Part shown: positions 32,651 through 44,585 of the stretch, one piece after another
Layout of the letters: each line of letters begins with the position of its first letter
Position numbering within the stretch: the stretch's first letter is position 1
Source: Isoetes taiwanensis
Taxonomy: Eukaryota; Streptophyta; Lycopodiopsida; Isoetales; Isoetaceae
Direction of reading: 5' to 3'
NCBI GenBank assembly: GCA_021234155.1
Contig: JAJEKV010000004.1
Coordinates: forward strand, 29,483,305 to 29,547,304
DNA length: 64,000 nucleotides
Notes under the pieces: model-generated
Databases searched by the model: none
What the model was told of the DNA's origin: nothing
Seen by the model: the letters and a program-made list of their open reading frames with translations, nothing else
Made by a program: the position numbers and the translations under genes

Positions 32651-34818
32651 CGTTAATTTAGGTATGTTATACAGGAGAAAATTCGTGCTTCGGATGCATG
32701 GCATGTGGAGCTCCAATAGCAGCTTCCTGAAAGGTACAAATCTTCCATTTTTTCCAAATCATTTTTTAATTTGTGGGCAATCGCTTAGTCTTGGTTTAAT
32801 TTGTGGGCAGTGGCTTACTGTTGGTTTCAGATAATGGATAAAGTATCATGTTAGTTTCTCTGTAATACCCTTAATTCCTATAAACATCTCTATAGACAGC
32901 CCATTTAATTGGACCTCTCCTCTTGCAAGCATCTCTTCTTGTAAAACCTGCATTGGAGCGAGATCTTCATCCATGATCTTGGGAAGTATTGCAAGTTCTC
33001 TCCTATTCTTGAGGGCATTAAACCATTTCAAGTCTTAGGACTCTTAACATTTCATCAGCCCATCCAGAACATTTTTCATTATGGGAATGGAGCTCCAATA
33101 CAATCTGTTTCATCCTCTGACTGAAGCCAACTTCCGTATTACTGCGATTTCAAACAGATTAAATATTCTCCTTCCGTGAAAGTTAGCTTGTCATATTTAC
33201 AAGTTTGTTTCATTCCTCATGTGCAATGTCATAGAAGAACTAAAAGCTTTTGTTTTGAACGAAACTTCTGTATTGCTGCGATTTCAAGCAGAATGTCTAG
33301 CAGATTAAATATTTTCCTTTTATGCAAGTTAGTTTATCATATTCAAACCATTGTTTTATTGCCTTAAAGCCTTGAGTTTTGTTAGTGTTCCGTGTCATAT
33401 GTACAAGCTTGTTCCTCCCATTCCTCATGTGCAACGCCATAGAAGAATTAAAAGCTTTTTGTTTCTAGAAAAAATAAATTACTACTTTTACTTTCTCAAT
33501 CGGTCTCTATCCCATGATGCAGGAAGCAAAAAAGAAAGAAAGCTAAGGAGAAAGAAAGCTAATGCGATCTTTGTACAGTGACATCGTTGAAGGAACTTTA
33601 CATGGCTCCTTGTTACAAACCACTTCAATACAAGGTTGTACAATCACGAATACTTTTGCTAGTTATATATACAAGAAACTTATCGCGGCGGCCAAGGCCG
33701 CCGCGAACGTTTCTCTTCCCTACCTACTTCTTATATTTGGGTCCATCGCAGGATAGATGCAAATCACCATCGCAGGATAGATGCAAACCAAAAAGGTTCT
33801 GCTTTAAAATTGAATAGCATCAAAGAATAAGATTGCATTTTATTGTTGCAATATTTTGTTGATGTTGCCTTTGGTACTTCACAAGAAATTGCCACAACCC
33901 AAATTTTGACAAATCAAGAAAAACATGCATTTTATTGTTGTCATATTTTTGTTGATGTGGACTTCACATGCAATACATCAAATAGTATTTTTGTTGCTGT
34001 GGACAATTATGCGCAAAATATTGTGATTCCACTATTTCTCACACACATAGCAATGCAACATGAACTCGGGCTTAGTTGTAGAAATGACAAAGAAAATGGT
34101 TGTTCTAGACCCAATAAGATAACGGCATGTAAGTGAAAAAAATAGACATTAGGTATGACCAAATGAAGAAAACGATAAGGACTGCACGACACCATTCATT
34201 TGGTAGAACAATCTAGTACATTGAAGGATCTGTACGAGCTGCTCCAAAGAGAAAGAATTTCAACTTAGCCAGCACTGTGCTGACAGAAGCTGGGTCATCC
34301 TTTCTAAGTCCAAAACTGAAGTTCTAATTCCCAAACCCTCTATTACAATTACAAAAACTAAAGCTCCAGAGCTCCAAATTGGGCATATTTTCGGCTTCCT
34401 TTTGGTACGCATATGCTCCATTTTGAAAATGATTGTGGTCTTGTTTGCTCCGCTACATTTAGACGTCCTTACATTCCTCTACATGCTCTATGGCCAAGAA
34501 CTTGGAATTAAGAACCGGTGGATCTGCACAAAGATACCATATAAACAGCTCTGGCCATTCTGCTATGCCACGACACTGAAGCTCAAATAATTTTCTTGCC
34601 TATAAATTCAAAAACAAAAAAAAAGACCTACAAATTCAAAGTCGAAGTGCCTGGCTCAAAACTTTGTTGCAATCACCACTTTTTGTGGCTCCAGGATCAT
34701 GTTCCAAGAGTTGATTTTTGAACTTCAGTTGTAACAATTTCATTTCCATTTCAACCATCTGCTTTGCCAAAAGACAGGCAGAGGCTTAGTTAGTTATGCA
34801 CTAAATATATCCATCACT
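32651..34818. other. Spacer between duplicated blocks
   Basis: No recognisable gene. It holds diverged tandem repeats at 33129-33480 (TATT(A/G)CTGCGATTTCAA(A/G)CAG at 33129 and 33266; CATTCCTCATGTGCAA at 33211 and 33419). A 24-bp repeat (CATCGCAGGATAGATGCAAA) lies at about 33743 and 33767, and a GC-rich hairpin at 33667-33718. Confidence 0.6.
33667..33718 (+). repeat. GC-rich hairpin repeat, left copy
   Basis: The stem CGCGGCGGCC/GGCCGCCGCG (33684-33705, loop AA) sits in a longer imperfect palindrome (AGAAACTTAT ... AACGTTTCT). About 50 bp are identical, in opposite orientation, to 44472-44524. Confidence 0.85.
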
Positions 34819-35187
34819 ATAAAAGTTGCAGATTCATGGCGCAAGACAGATCAGGTTTTGCAGAGCTCAATTACGGCAATCTATGCCCTAGCCTTTTATA
34901 ATAATATATTAGGGTTCTTGAACTGTACTTCTGACCGATTGAAAGCAAGAAAACTTTGGAAAACCAGAACCCATCAATCGTAGTTCCCTGGCTTGCTTCA
35001 ACACTGCGCAAAAATCAGATTTGGTTTTTGGCAAAACTCAGATTTTGGAGCGCAGGGTTCTTGGGGAATTTTTAATTTCTTGATCGCCATGGGCAAGCAA
35101 AGAATGGCAAGTGGTTCACTCTTTCCACTGTTGGCACAATGGTAATGTATGTCATACGTGGTTTTAACGACTAAGGCTACAAAGAAG

Positions 35188-36030
35188 AAATGATGGGAAA
35201 CCTCTACCACTATACCGTAAAAGCTTTGTGGGTTGGACAAATAGGAGCAATAGGAGCATACGCGGGAACCCGCAGATTTGTCTTTGATTCGGATGCAAGC
35301 GGATGCCACTTTGCCCCCGCTCAAAGAAGAAACTATAAGAATGCAATTCATGCACTCTATAGGATCACAAAAGATGAAGGTGTCTTAGCTCTATGGAAGG
35401 GAGCAGTCCCACGGTTACGCTGCCAAGAATGGCATTGAACATGGGCATGCTTGCTTCTTATGATCAAAGTGTTGAGTTATTCAGGGATTCCATGGGCTTC
35501 TCGGAGGTCCCCATCGTTCTTGGTAAGGCCAAGTTGTCCCTCTGTTGGCCAAGTTATATTTGCTCGATTATTGACACTTCAAATGTTCAAGGATCACAAG
35601 GTTTGGTGATTTTGCAAGATATATTATATAATCGTTAATGCATAGCTATAATCTTGCAATTAATCGGGCTAAAAGCAAATTGTGATGTTATTTTAGGCGC
35701 TTAGTGCGGTCTCTGGATTCTTTGCATCCGCATGTGAAGACTCAAATACGTAAGATGCAACCCGTCCCGACGGCAAGTATCCCTATTATGGATCTTTTGA
35801 TCTGCGCCTTTGAAAAACTCTTAGAACAGTGTGGACCTTTAAAATTTTATACCGGTTTGGAACATCTCAGATTCAGTATTTAGCCCATGTGATGGTGAGC
35901 TCTAAGACCTGGTATAAAAACTCGATGCATGATGGTTGAACTAGCTAATCTTGGATGCATGTGTTTGGCGATGACTTGGATTTTTCTAAATCAAATACGA
36001 AGCTTGAAGAGACCGTTGGACTTTGATTTT
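35188..36030 (+). pseudogene. Mitochondrial dicarboxylate/tricarboxylate carrier, 3' exons (copy B)
   Basis: Same three exons as copy A: 35188-35522 (NDGKPLPLY, AQRRNYKNAIHALYRITKD, MALNMGMLASYDQSVE), 35697-35894 (SAVSGFF, KMQP, ending HVM before GTGAGC) and 35971-36030 (MTWIFLNQIRSLK). The damage differs from A at almost every disputed site: the codons expected to read TAG (Thr-Ala-Gly, ACAGCTGG) are ACAAATAGG here and ACGGCTAG in A. Shared defects, such as the missing bases after SAC, are likely real and predate the duplication. Confidence 0.8.
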
Positions 36031-36998
36031 CCCCGATTCCTTTTAAGTCCAAGAACCACAATTCTTTTTATGGTTCTTCTTCGATTTCTTCTTGTTGGAA
36101 TTTGGCCAACTAAGATAGAACATTAATATTTTCGAGGATGGTGCATAACCCGATAGAAGATGATACATGACAATAAGCTTCGTCTTTGCCAAATCCTCTT
36201 TCCGCATGTGTTCATGTTTAGCATTTCAATGTATGGAGGTTTATGGTGCATTATAAATCTGCACATATAGACTGAATTATTATGCCACAAACATCACATA
36301 ATTGGGAAGATGTTTTCTGTAAATACAACATAGTGGCAAGAGATCTGTATATCCATAAAAGTAAGGTTGTTTTGGGTGTTATCACTGTTATCAATTGAGG
36401 CGAGATGAGCATGTGAGGGCATCCAACAGATTCTTTCATGCAATCCTATATATCCTATCCTTTCATGCAATCCCAACAGAATTATAGCACATCTATGAGA
36501 ATTATAGCACGTGTCAACTAGATGGAGACGGTAAATACACCATGATGATTGATGTGACCTTCATGCTGTTATTATTACTGTCAATCATTGTACGTAATAT
36601 GGGATTGAAATATTTGGATATATGCCTTGTGTTTATTGGCGATTCTCCATTATTATAATATATATTATCGTATCATATCACCTAGATTTGGAATGGGATT
36701 GTGCATGTGCCCTTGTGCTAATTTGAAATTAGGGAACGTGTCCATATAGTTCCATATAAATAGAGAGTGTTATCAAATGTTCGAACACGGTTCGGGTTAT
36801 TTGAGGCGCTGGACTTTGCACTTCTTACATTTCTAAGGTAGCCCTATTGCTCATTGCATTGCTAAATTCCCCTTTTCTCATCGATTTTTTCCTCTTACAA
36901 TGTTATAGGCCTTTAGTATTATTTGTTATTTCAAGTTATTAAATATATACTCTAAGTTATTTAGATGCTTATGAGTTGACAATGGCCCTTCATTTCAG

Positions 36999-37253
36999 AT
37001 GGGCATGCCATTGTCGGAGGCCCTTGTTATGATGACATCTAAGATAAAAAAAATTCTATATATAACAATTAAAGGGAAGGGAGATGAGTTATACCACGTC
37101 GAGTGTGGTTGGATCCAAGGATCTTCAAAGCTTCTTTTTGATACATTAGTTGTGGATCGTTTTCTCCCTAATTCGTTTCTTAATAAACTAGAAGTGATGG
37201 AAACAAATTATCCATCTAGCGTCATATTCTACTACCTTGAAAAATACATGTAG
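36999..37253 (+). CDS. Helitron copy B accessory ORF 1
   Basis: 84 residues, identical to the product at 27433-27687. Its context (TTTCAG before the ATG, displaced FKVE tail after the stop) is also the same, so the tail-moving deletion predates the duplication. Confidence 0.5.
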   Translation: MGMPLSEALVMMTSKIKKILYITIKGKGDELYHVECGWIQGSSKLLFDTLVVDRFLPNSFLNKLEVMETNYPSSVIFYYLEKYM

Positions 37254-37482
37254 GCATCTTCAAAGTGGAGGCCGAAATGGTGGATGGTAGGATAGAGGTT
37301 GGGATATTTAGTGACAGTTAATTTATTAGTTGATAGTTGGTCATGCGTGGATTATCGAGTGTACCTTTGAATATTTTAATAGTGATATTGACACATATTT
37401 AATGTTACGCGGATATGTGGAGATTGATATGTGCATGTTTAGATCTATTTTAATTTGGTTTTTCTCTCTTGCATTGTAGTAC

Positions 37483-37635
37483 ATGGCGGAATTAGTTGAA
37501 AGGACCGCTAAGGCTATAGTTGAACTAGATAATGGGATTGATGAATCCTCAACTGGACATGGTATGAATACACATTTGAACAATAAAAAGAAGTCCTCCA
37601 GTGATGACGAAGAAATTACAATCACAGGTGGATAG
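37483..37635 (+). CDS. Helitron copy B accessory ORF 2 (MAELVE protein)
   Basis: 50 residues, same as 27917-28069 (MAELVERTAKAIVEL), after the same TTGCATTGTAG acceptor-like site. Confidence 0.4.
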   Translation: MAELVERTAKAIVELDNGIDESSTGHGMNTHLNNKKKSSSDDEEITITGG

Positions 37636-37792
37636 GCTCTCTGAAGAGCTAGAAAAAATGTCCAAGGATTCTATGACTCTTTCAATCAGTACTAAAAGGC
37701 TTACCGCACAACTGACTCGTCTCCATCGATTGTTGCAAGTTGTTGAGGCTAATGATGCTGTCATGATGGGAGTATCAGAAGGAGATTTTTAG
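37601..37792 (+). CDS. Helitron copy B accessory ORF 3, coiled coil
   Basis: 63 residues that differ from copy A in one residue near the start (MMTKKLQSQ against MMMKKLQSQ). The Thr matches diverged copy 1, so it is likely ancestral. Confidence 0.4.
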   Translation: MMTKKLQSQVDRLSEELEKMSKDSMTLSISTKRLTAQLTRLHRLLQVVEANDAVMMGVSEGDF

Positions 37793-38326
37793 ATGAATTG
37801 ATCACTTTGTGTGCTTGTGATAACTAGAAAATCATGGTATTATTATTGACTGTATTATAAGATACATCTTTGCTTGTGATATTTAAATAACCATGCTATT
37901 AATATGGATGTGTTATAAGATAGATATTTGCGAGACCATATATGTTAGCAGTATAAGCCCATTATAATGAATCGATTATAAGACATGTATTATGAGATGA
38001 GTCGTGAATTATGCCATGGATTTCATGTTACATAATAAATAGACGGTACTTTTTAGATCTTAAAAGCAATGGTCTATGTTGTATAAGGAACAATGAATTG
38101 TGTTAGAACCATCACAAGAAATATGTTGTGATATGAATTTTAAAGTGTGCCATGGATCTTATGCTATGTAGTACATTGATATTATTTTTTAGATGTTATA
38201 AATAGCGACTCGTGTCTTAGAACGAACGATGGATCGTGTTAATAATGCCATTTCTCTCTTATTGCAACTACAGCCAATGATGTCGGTGTTATTTCAAAAT
38301 GTGCGATTTTCGGAGGATATAAACAT

Positions 38327-41300
38327 GTGAGTTGTTCTTCTACATCGTTTTGTGCTACAAGAATATTTGAATTAAATATGGATGATAATGCATCAAATCC
38401 AACTGAAAATCACATAGAATTAAATATGGATGATAGTGCATCAATTTCAACTGAAAATCATACAGAGCCGAGAGGGATGAGACGATATGCAAATTTGCGA
38501 GCAATGGCGAGAGAGCATGCTAGACAACGTTTGTGTGAGAAAATGGGACAGCGACCAAGAAAACGTCAATCCAGGATAGTTAGCGTGCCAACCCGAGCTT
38601 CCTCGTCCACGTCTGGAATTAGAATAAATGAAAATGCTCCAAATTTAGACATTTTGTCTACTAATGGACGTGAGTCACTCGAGGAGTCGCAGGTAGTTGC
38701 AGGCGAGCAAAATAGATACAGATCAGGATGGTATGCTAGACTGAGTGAGGGAGGTAGGGAGGAAGTACGACGTAGGCAAAGAGAGAAGTATGCAAATTTG
38801 AGTGAAACTGCTCGAGAGGTAGTTCGTGACAGATCGAGACAACGATCAAGACAACTACATTCAATGACAATGGAAGAAGTTGATCCAGCTCTAAACGTTT
38901 TATCAACCAATGCAGGTGAGTTGCTCGATGGGTCGCCGACAATTGTGGGCTTACCGTAATACATGCAGAAAGGTGGTGGTATGCAAGGTTAACTGAAGAT
39001 GGTAGAGAGGAAGTACGCCATAAACGAAGGGAGCGTTATGCAAACTTGCCTGACGAGGAGAGGGATCGTGTACGTCTAATAGAGAGAGAACGTCGCATGA
39101 ACATAGATGATGCAGATACATCATCCAGCTATGTTGATGTGCAAGCAGGTAGTGTGGAGGAGAACTCATTGTCAAGAACAATTGGCGCATTGGCGGGCTC
39201 GTCGGCGCGAACATATGCGCGATCAGCGATCGGTCCGTAAATTCATGATGTGTGCATGGAATAAGCGATGCACGTATTGTCAAATTCCTTTGTTGAACGT
39301 TGAGCAAAATGGATTTTGTTGTAATAAGGGTAAGTGGTTGCTCCTCATAGATTACCTCCATTGCCTAATGCACTACTTAACTTATACGACATGTCGGGCT
39401 TCAATGGAGTATGTAGAAAGATAAATAGATTATTTTGCTTTAGTGTGCTTGGAGTCGATGGAGAGTTTGTCAATTTGGACTTCCCTTCATCCGGGATTCC
39501 ATCATGGGGCGTACATATCATCGGTTGCTTCCAACAAGGGACACGGGAAATCCCATACATGGGTATATATATGACGATACACAACGTTATGTGCAAGCAT
39601 GTCGACAAAATGTGCCCTTTCAGTGGATTGCAACTATTGGTTCAGTACTTGATCAAGTAAATCCATTTATTAGAAATCTTCGGACAATGGGAAGTATGCA
39701 TATGCCTTCAGCATATATTACGATTCAAGGAATTATTGGAAGTGATGAAATAGCGGCAATTGCAGAGGTCAACGATACGGCTGATATTGCATCTCGAGTT
39801 ACAGGATTTTGGGCTCGCACTGAAGGTGAACCAACTTTTATGAACATTCTTGATCCCATGTATGAACCTTTACAATATCCACTTCTTTTTCCACACGGGA
39901 CGCCAGGTTGGGGTCCCGTAAATGAATCTGGTCTCACACAATTACAATGGTACAGATCACGACTGTTGCATGAGGATAGGTTCCTTCGACTAGGCCGTTT
40001 ATGTGGGGAGTACTTGGTTGACATGTATTCACGGATTGAGGATGCAAGATTGAATTACTTTAGAACATCGCCTTTTCAAATAGGAGAATCCAATACGATG
40101 AGGATTATTCTCGAACGAGAAAAATGACGATCAAAATGATGTTATCTTGCCTTCGCCATTCTTGGGTTGTCAACGCCGGTGTTCGTACAGAAGTTGCGAG
40201 ATGCTTTGGCGCTCTCTAGATCAAAGGGTCGCCCAACTTTCTTCATTACGATGACGATTAATATAACGGATTGGCCGTAAATAAAGGCTGCGCTTGGACT
40301 TGACCCGACGTAATGCATCCGATATACCTATGACTGTTGTACGATGTTTTCATGGAAGGTTACAACGATTAAAAGAGTTGTTACATAAATTTTTCCAACG
40401 CATATCATACATAATAACAGTAGTGGAGTTCCAAAAGCGAGGACTTCCACATTCACATCTTGTGTTACGCATCGAACGGATATACCAATAGAATGTGTTG
40501 ATGAAATTATATCGCAGAACTACCTAGTGATCCAATTCTTCGAGCAGCAAAAGTTGAAAAATTCATGATTCACGCACATTCTAACAGATGCTCCCCACGT
40601 AATTCTTCTTGCTGCTATAAATATCCAAAACTAGTTAATCCAACAACACACCTTGACTCTAAAGGCTACGTACAATACATGAGGAGAAGTATAGATGATG
40701 CTTGGGTAGTTCCATACAATGCATTCCTCCTCCATGAGCTCGATTGCCATATTATGGTTGACATTGCATCCACCGTGCATGTCTTCTCTTATCTGTATGG
40801 TTATATATATAAGGGTTTTGATATCTTTGCGAGATTTCAGATAACCCAAGATAGGCATACAAATGCAGATTTGTCGCCGGGTCCCGAACAACGAATAGGC
40901 CAGCTACGCAAGATCATATGAATAGCGAGCATACAAATAGTGGCGTAGGCCAATGTTTTGATGACGTTCCACAAGGGCATGCCACTAGAGCAAATCCTAG
41001 AAATGAGATACATGAGTACCTAAAGGCACGCTATCTTTCTGCCACGGAGGCATCTTGGAGAATAATGTCTTACGACATAACAAACAAGAGTCCAGCTGTT
41101 AAATGTCTACCTTTGCATTTATTAGCACCAAATACGGAGATCATTATTGGACAGGTACTTTCTACGACCTCTTGATCAAGTATTTAATACACTTACATAT
41201 ATCCAATACTATGAACAATACACGTTAACAACATTTAATCAATCTCTAGCATCTGAAGCTGGATCTTACATAGAACAGGAGCAAGAAGGATTTACGCAAA

Positions 41301-43211
41301 ACATTGTGAGGAAAAGGACGAGGCAACCATTAGTATGTAGGATACGTTTACTATTACCTAAGGTCGGTGAGGCGTTTTACTTAAGACAAATTTTGTTGCA
41401 TCGTCCTGCAAGGACATGGGGTGAATTAAAGGTTGTTAATGATCAATATTATGAAACATATCAACACAGTCAGCAGCATAGAGGGTTCGCTTGCAAAGAC
41501 ACAATGAAGCAATGTTGGTTATGGAAGAGGCGGTTTCTCTATCATTGGGCCCCACGCAATTACGTTTTCTTTTGCCATGTTACTACTTGACCGGGGACCA
41601 AAGAATCGATCTATGGACCCGGGCCAGTGCCTATGAGCCTCGACTTATTAGACTAATATCCAAATGATGATGTGATTGCTTTCAATGAATCCCCCGCATT
41701 TAGTCAATAATATTCTAGTTCAAAGACGGCACTAACATCATCTGGCGCTCGCCTTCGTTGCAAAAAAGATCGCCTTGGACGAGATGTAATGCATGAGCTA
41801 GCAAAATTTTTGGATCACTCATCATATTTAAATTGACATTGCAAATGTCAAGTATTATGAATGACAACCGCTTGGAAATATTTAATTTCATAAGGCAATG
41901 GTTAGAGTCTCCTCAAAGCAATGAACCCATCTTTGTAGATGGAAAAGCTGGGACAGAAAGACATTTGTCTTGAAATGCATATGCTTTCTCATACGGCAAC
42001 AAAGGCATAGTTCTTCCATGTGGTAATGACGGCACGGGCAGCTCGGTTATATTCAAAAGGGCTTAACAACACATTCCCTCGTTTCAAATTCTCAGAAGTT
42101 GAAAACAATGCCGCCTTCATTCGATGTTAGAGCATGATTCGAGCAAAGACAACTCATTATTGAAGCCAAGGTCATTATCGGGATGAGTTTCCAATGGCTA
42201 ACAAAGCCGTTATAGAATGTGTAAATCATGCGCTCCAACGATTGTGTGGAAACAACCTTCCTTTTGGTGGAAAACATTTCATAGTCTGCTGGTGATTTCG
42301 CACAAGTTGCACCCGGCCGTGAAGGGTGGAGGGAGGATTGCAGCATTCAATGCATCTATAAAATCATCGTCATTATGGAGAGTCTTTCGTGTCTTGAGGT
42401 TGCATCAGCCGATACGAAATGCAGGAGATCCAGAGCTCATGTGTTTTGTTGACAATCTTGGAGAGAACTGGGAACAAACTACAGTATCATTGAATTTATT
42501 CAATATAACTACTAACATTGCAGATACAGCTGAATTCCTTTATCCTCCAGATGTTCTTCGCAATCCAATGGAATGCGACAAACGAATTTCCCTCGCTCCG
42601 ATCAATAGACACGTTGATGACTTCAATGGTCGTATATTGAATAAAGTTCCTAACCAGGATAGAAAGTATTACAGCCATGATCATATTACTGAACAAGATG
42701 AACTCATCCATGATCATCCGTATGCGACTTCAGATTTCTTAAATAATTTCACGCACTCTGGGATTCCTAACCATGAACTTAGACTTAAGGTGGGGGCAAT
42801 TTGTCACGTGATGAAACGATTAGACATGGAGAAGGGTCTTGTGAAGAATGCTAGAGTTGTGATCGAATCGATGCATGCAAAGTTTGTAATGGTGAGAGTC
42901 TTGGGTGATCCGGAAGGGAATACTTACCCGATCTCAAGAACAGATTTCTTCTATCAACCAGAAAATCGTCCATGGACTATTCATAGACGACAATTACCAC
43001 TCCGACTTGCATATTCAACCACATTCAATAGTTGCCAGGGTTTAACATTGGATCGAGTGGTCATTGACTTGCGTACAAATGTCTTTGCACATGGTCAATT
43101 ATATACGGCCTTTACTGCGGTAATTTAAACAGGCAAGATGTGCTAATCCTCCTCTCCCCAGAGAATACGACAAGAAGTACAGTGAATGTCATCTACAAGG
43201 AACTACTCTAG
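38327..43211 (+). pseudogene. Helitron Rep/helicase (copy B), full length with many indels
   Basis: All parts of the transposase are present in order but in shifting frames: N-terminal repeats (38327-38959), cysteine cluster (39270-39330), HUH block GLPHSHLVL (about 40443), Y2 block YLYGYIYKG (40790-40815) and a damaged Walker A (41938-41965, GKAGT then frameshift). A long clean frame (42217-43128) then carries helicase motifs LRLKVGAICHVMK, RRQLPLRLAYSTTFNSCQGL and FAHGQLYTAF. One more frameshift leads to DVLILLSPENTT and the natural stop at 43211. Since 42217-43128 is open and most breaks lie at CAG/CTG, the real gene may be intact. Confidence 0.85.
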
Positions 43212-43798
43212 CAATAAGGTACGCTCTCTCCGCCTAATCCATGAAAGGAGTTATCACTAGATGTAATGTAGATTTGTGTAGAATACAGGTTTGTTGTATC
43301 TGATGCTGAGAAGGGGAGAACACGAGCGAGAATAATCAGTATCCTCCTATGAATATGCCTTGGATTTCATTTATGCTAAAGGACCACTAGTAGGTGTTGA
43401 TTGCGTACGATTTATATACTATTGACTTGTGTTCTGTGTTTCCTTTTTCTATCTGTGTACATTCTTCCTTCGTTTTCCTTTCTCCAATGGGATATATGAT
43501 GTGTTCACAAGTAGCAATGCATCGAGTGTTGCTTGCGATAATGCATTGAGGTACGTTCTCTTTACCTTTGCAATGAGAAGATGTATGGAGATCTAGTCTT
43601 TGGATATGATATAGATGTTTCTCTTGCTTGCATGTTTGAATAAAATGCTTATCCCATTGGCTGGATGGCAATACATGTTGTTGCTTCAATATGAGGGTGT
43701 CATTTGCGCGCATTGTGTTTTATTTGAATATGACGTGTTGTTTGATTATAACGGGATTTCCCTCGACCAAGTTTGATCAAAGTGAGCAAATAAAAACC

Positions 43799-44352
43799 AT
43801 CCATCGCGGTGATAGCCTAGTGGTAAATCCTTTGGTTATAGGTGGCCCCTAGCCAGGATCAAAACCCACTGACTATCATCGGGTGGGTAAAAAAAAAGAA
43901 AAAAAAAGGAAGGAACTGAGATATCCATCTCAAAACAATAAAGTACATGTGCATACCTATACATATATAGCCTGTTCAATAGACGACGTGCTACATAGTT
44001 ACTATGGGATTCCCTTTGCTTACATGGCATAAATGCTTATCGCATTGGCAGTATAGTGGTTAGGCTACTGGTTACGGGTATTCCCCGCCCAGGCTCAAAC
44101 CCCACTTGCTATCAATGGGTGGCATGATTGATCTATGAAAAGTGCTTATCGCAGTAGTAGTCTAGTGGTTAGGCTGTTGGATATGGGTGTCCCCTGTCCA
44201 AGCTCAAATCCCACTGACCATTATTGGGTGGCATGGATGATCTATGTCATGGTGATCATAGCCTGGTGGTTAGACCATTGGATATGGGTGTTCCCCTGTC
44301 CAGGTTCAAAACCCACTGGCTATTGTTGCATGACATGATTGTAAAAAAAAAA
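43799..44352 (+). repeat. Tandem tRNA-like SINE units
   Basis: Four related units begin near 43799, 44038, 44147 and 44249, the last three spaced 100-110 bp apart. They share TAGTGGTTAGGCT, GGATATGGGTG, CCC(C/T)TGTCCA and a CCCACTG(G/A)C end. The third has an A box TAGTCTAGTGG (44158-44168) and the fourth a B box GGTTCAAAACC (44303-44313), the split promoter of tRNA genes. The last unit ends in an A run (44341-44352). A further B box GGTTCAAATCC lies at 44430-44440. They do not fold into a full tRNA, so SINE heads are the better call. Confidence 0.6.
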
Positions 44353-44471
44353 AGGGCATCCTATAGTCGTTATGATCAGCATCCTTCTATCGTGCGGGCA
44401 CTGGACACAGGGCAAAAAAAAAAAGTGCAGGTTCAAATCCTGCATGTTCTAACACGTATACATAAGTTGGT

Positions 44472-44524
44472 GAAGAGAAACGTTCGCGGCGGCCGATAGG
44501 CCGCCGCGATAAGTTTCTTGTATA
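44472..44524 (-). repeat. GC-rich hairpin repeat, right copy
   Basis: Inverted copy of 33667-33718, with loop GATA instead of AA. The shared sequence is ATATACAAGAAACTTAT plus stem plus GAACGTTTCTCTTC. Both copies face inward, bracketing 10.8 kb that includes duplicated block B. Confidence 0.8.
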
Positions 44525-44585
44525 TCTATATCTTATTTTGATGCTTTTAAAGTACCTTTCTCATGTTTATTTTAATTTTGTGCAG

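Larger units (their letters stand above)
34819..42244 (+). repeat. Duplicated block, copy B
   Basis: Direct repeat of 25256-32650 at an offset of about 9565 bp. 36500-38940 is nearly identical to copy A. 34830-36100 and 38940-42240 show frequent one- to five-base differences clustered at CAG/CTG sites. Unlike A, the Helitron carries on past 42244 through the end of the helicase. Confidence 0.9.

Noticed and set aside
43212-43400. Helitron 3' end at CACTAG (about 43257) or CCACTAG (about 43390)
   Set aside because: CTAG is present but there is no convincing hairpin just upstream, and there is no second copy to define the end.
43799-44440. tRNA genes
   Set aside because: A- and B-box-like motifs are present but the units do not give acceptor and anticodon stems, and they repeat with an A run, so SINE heads fit better.
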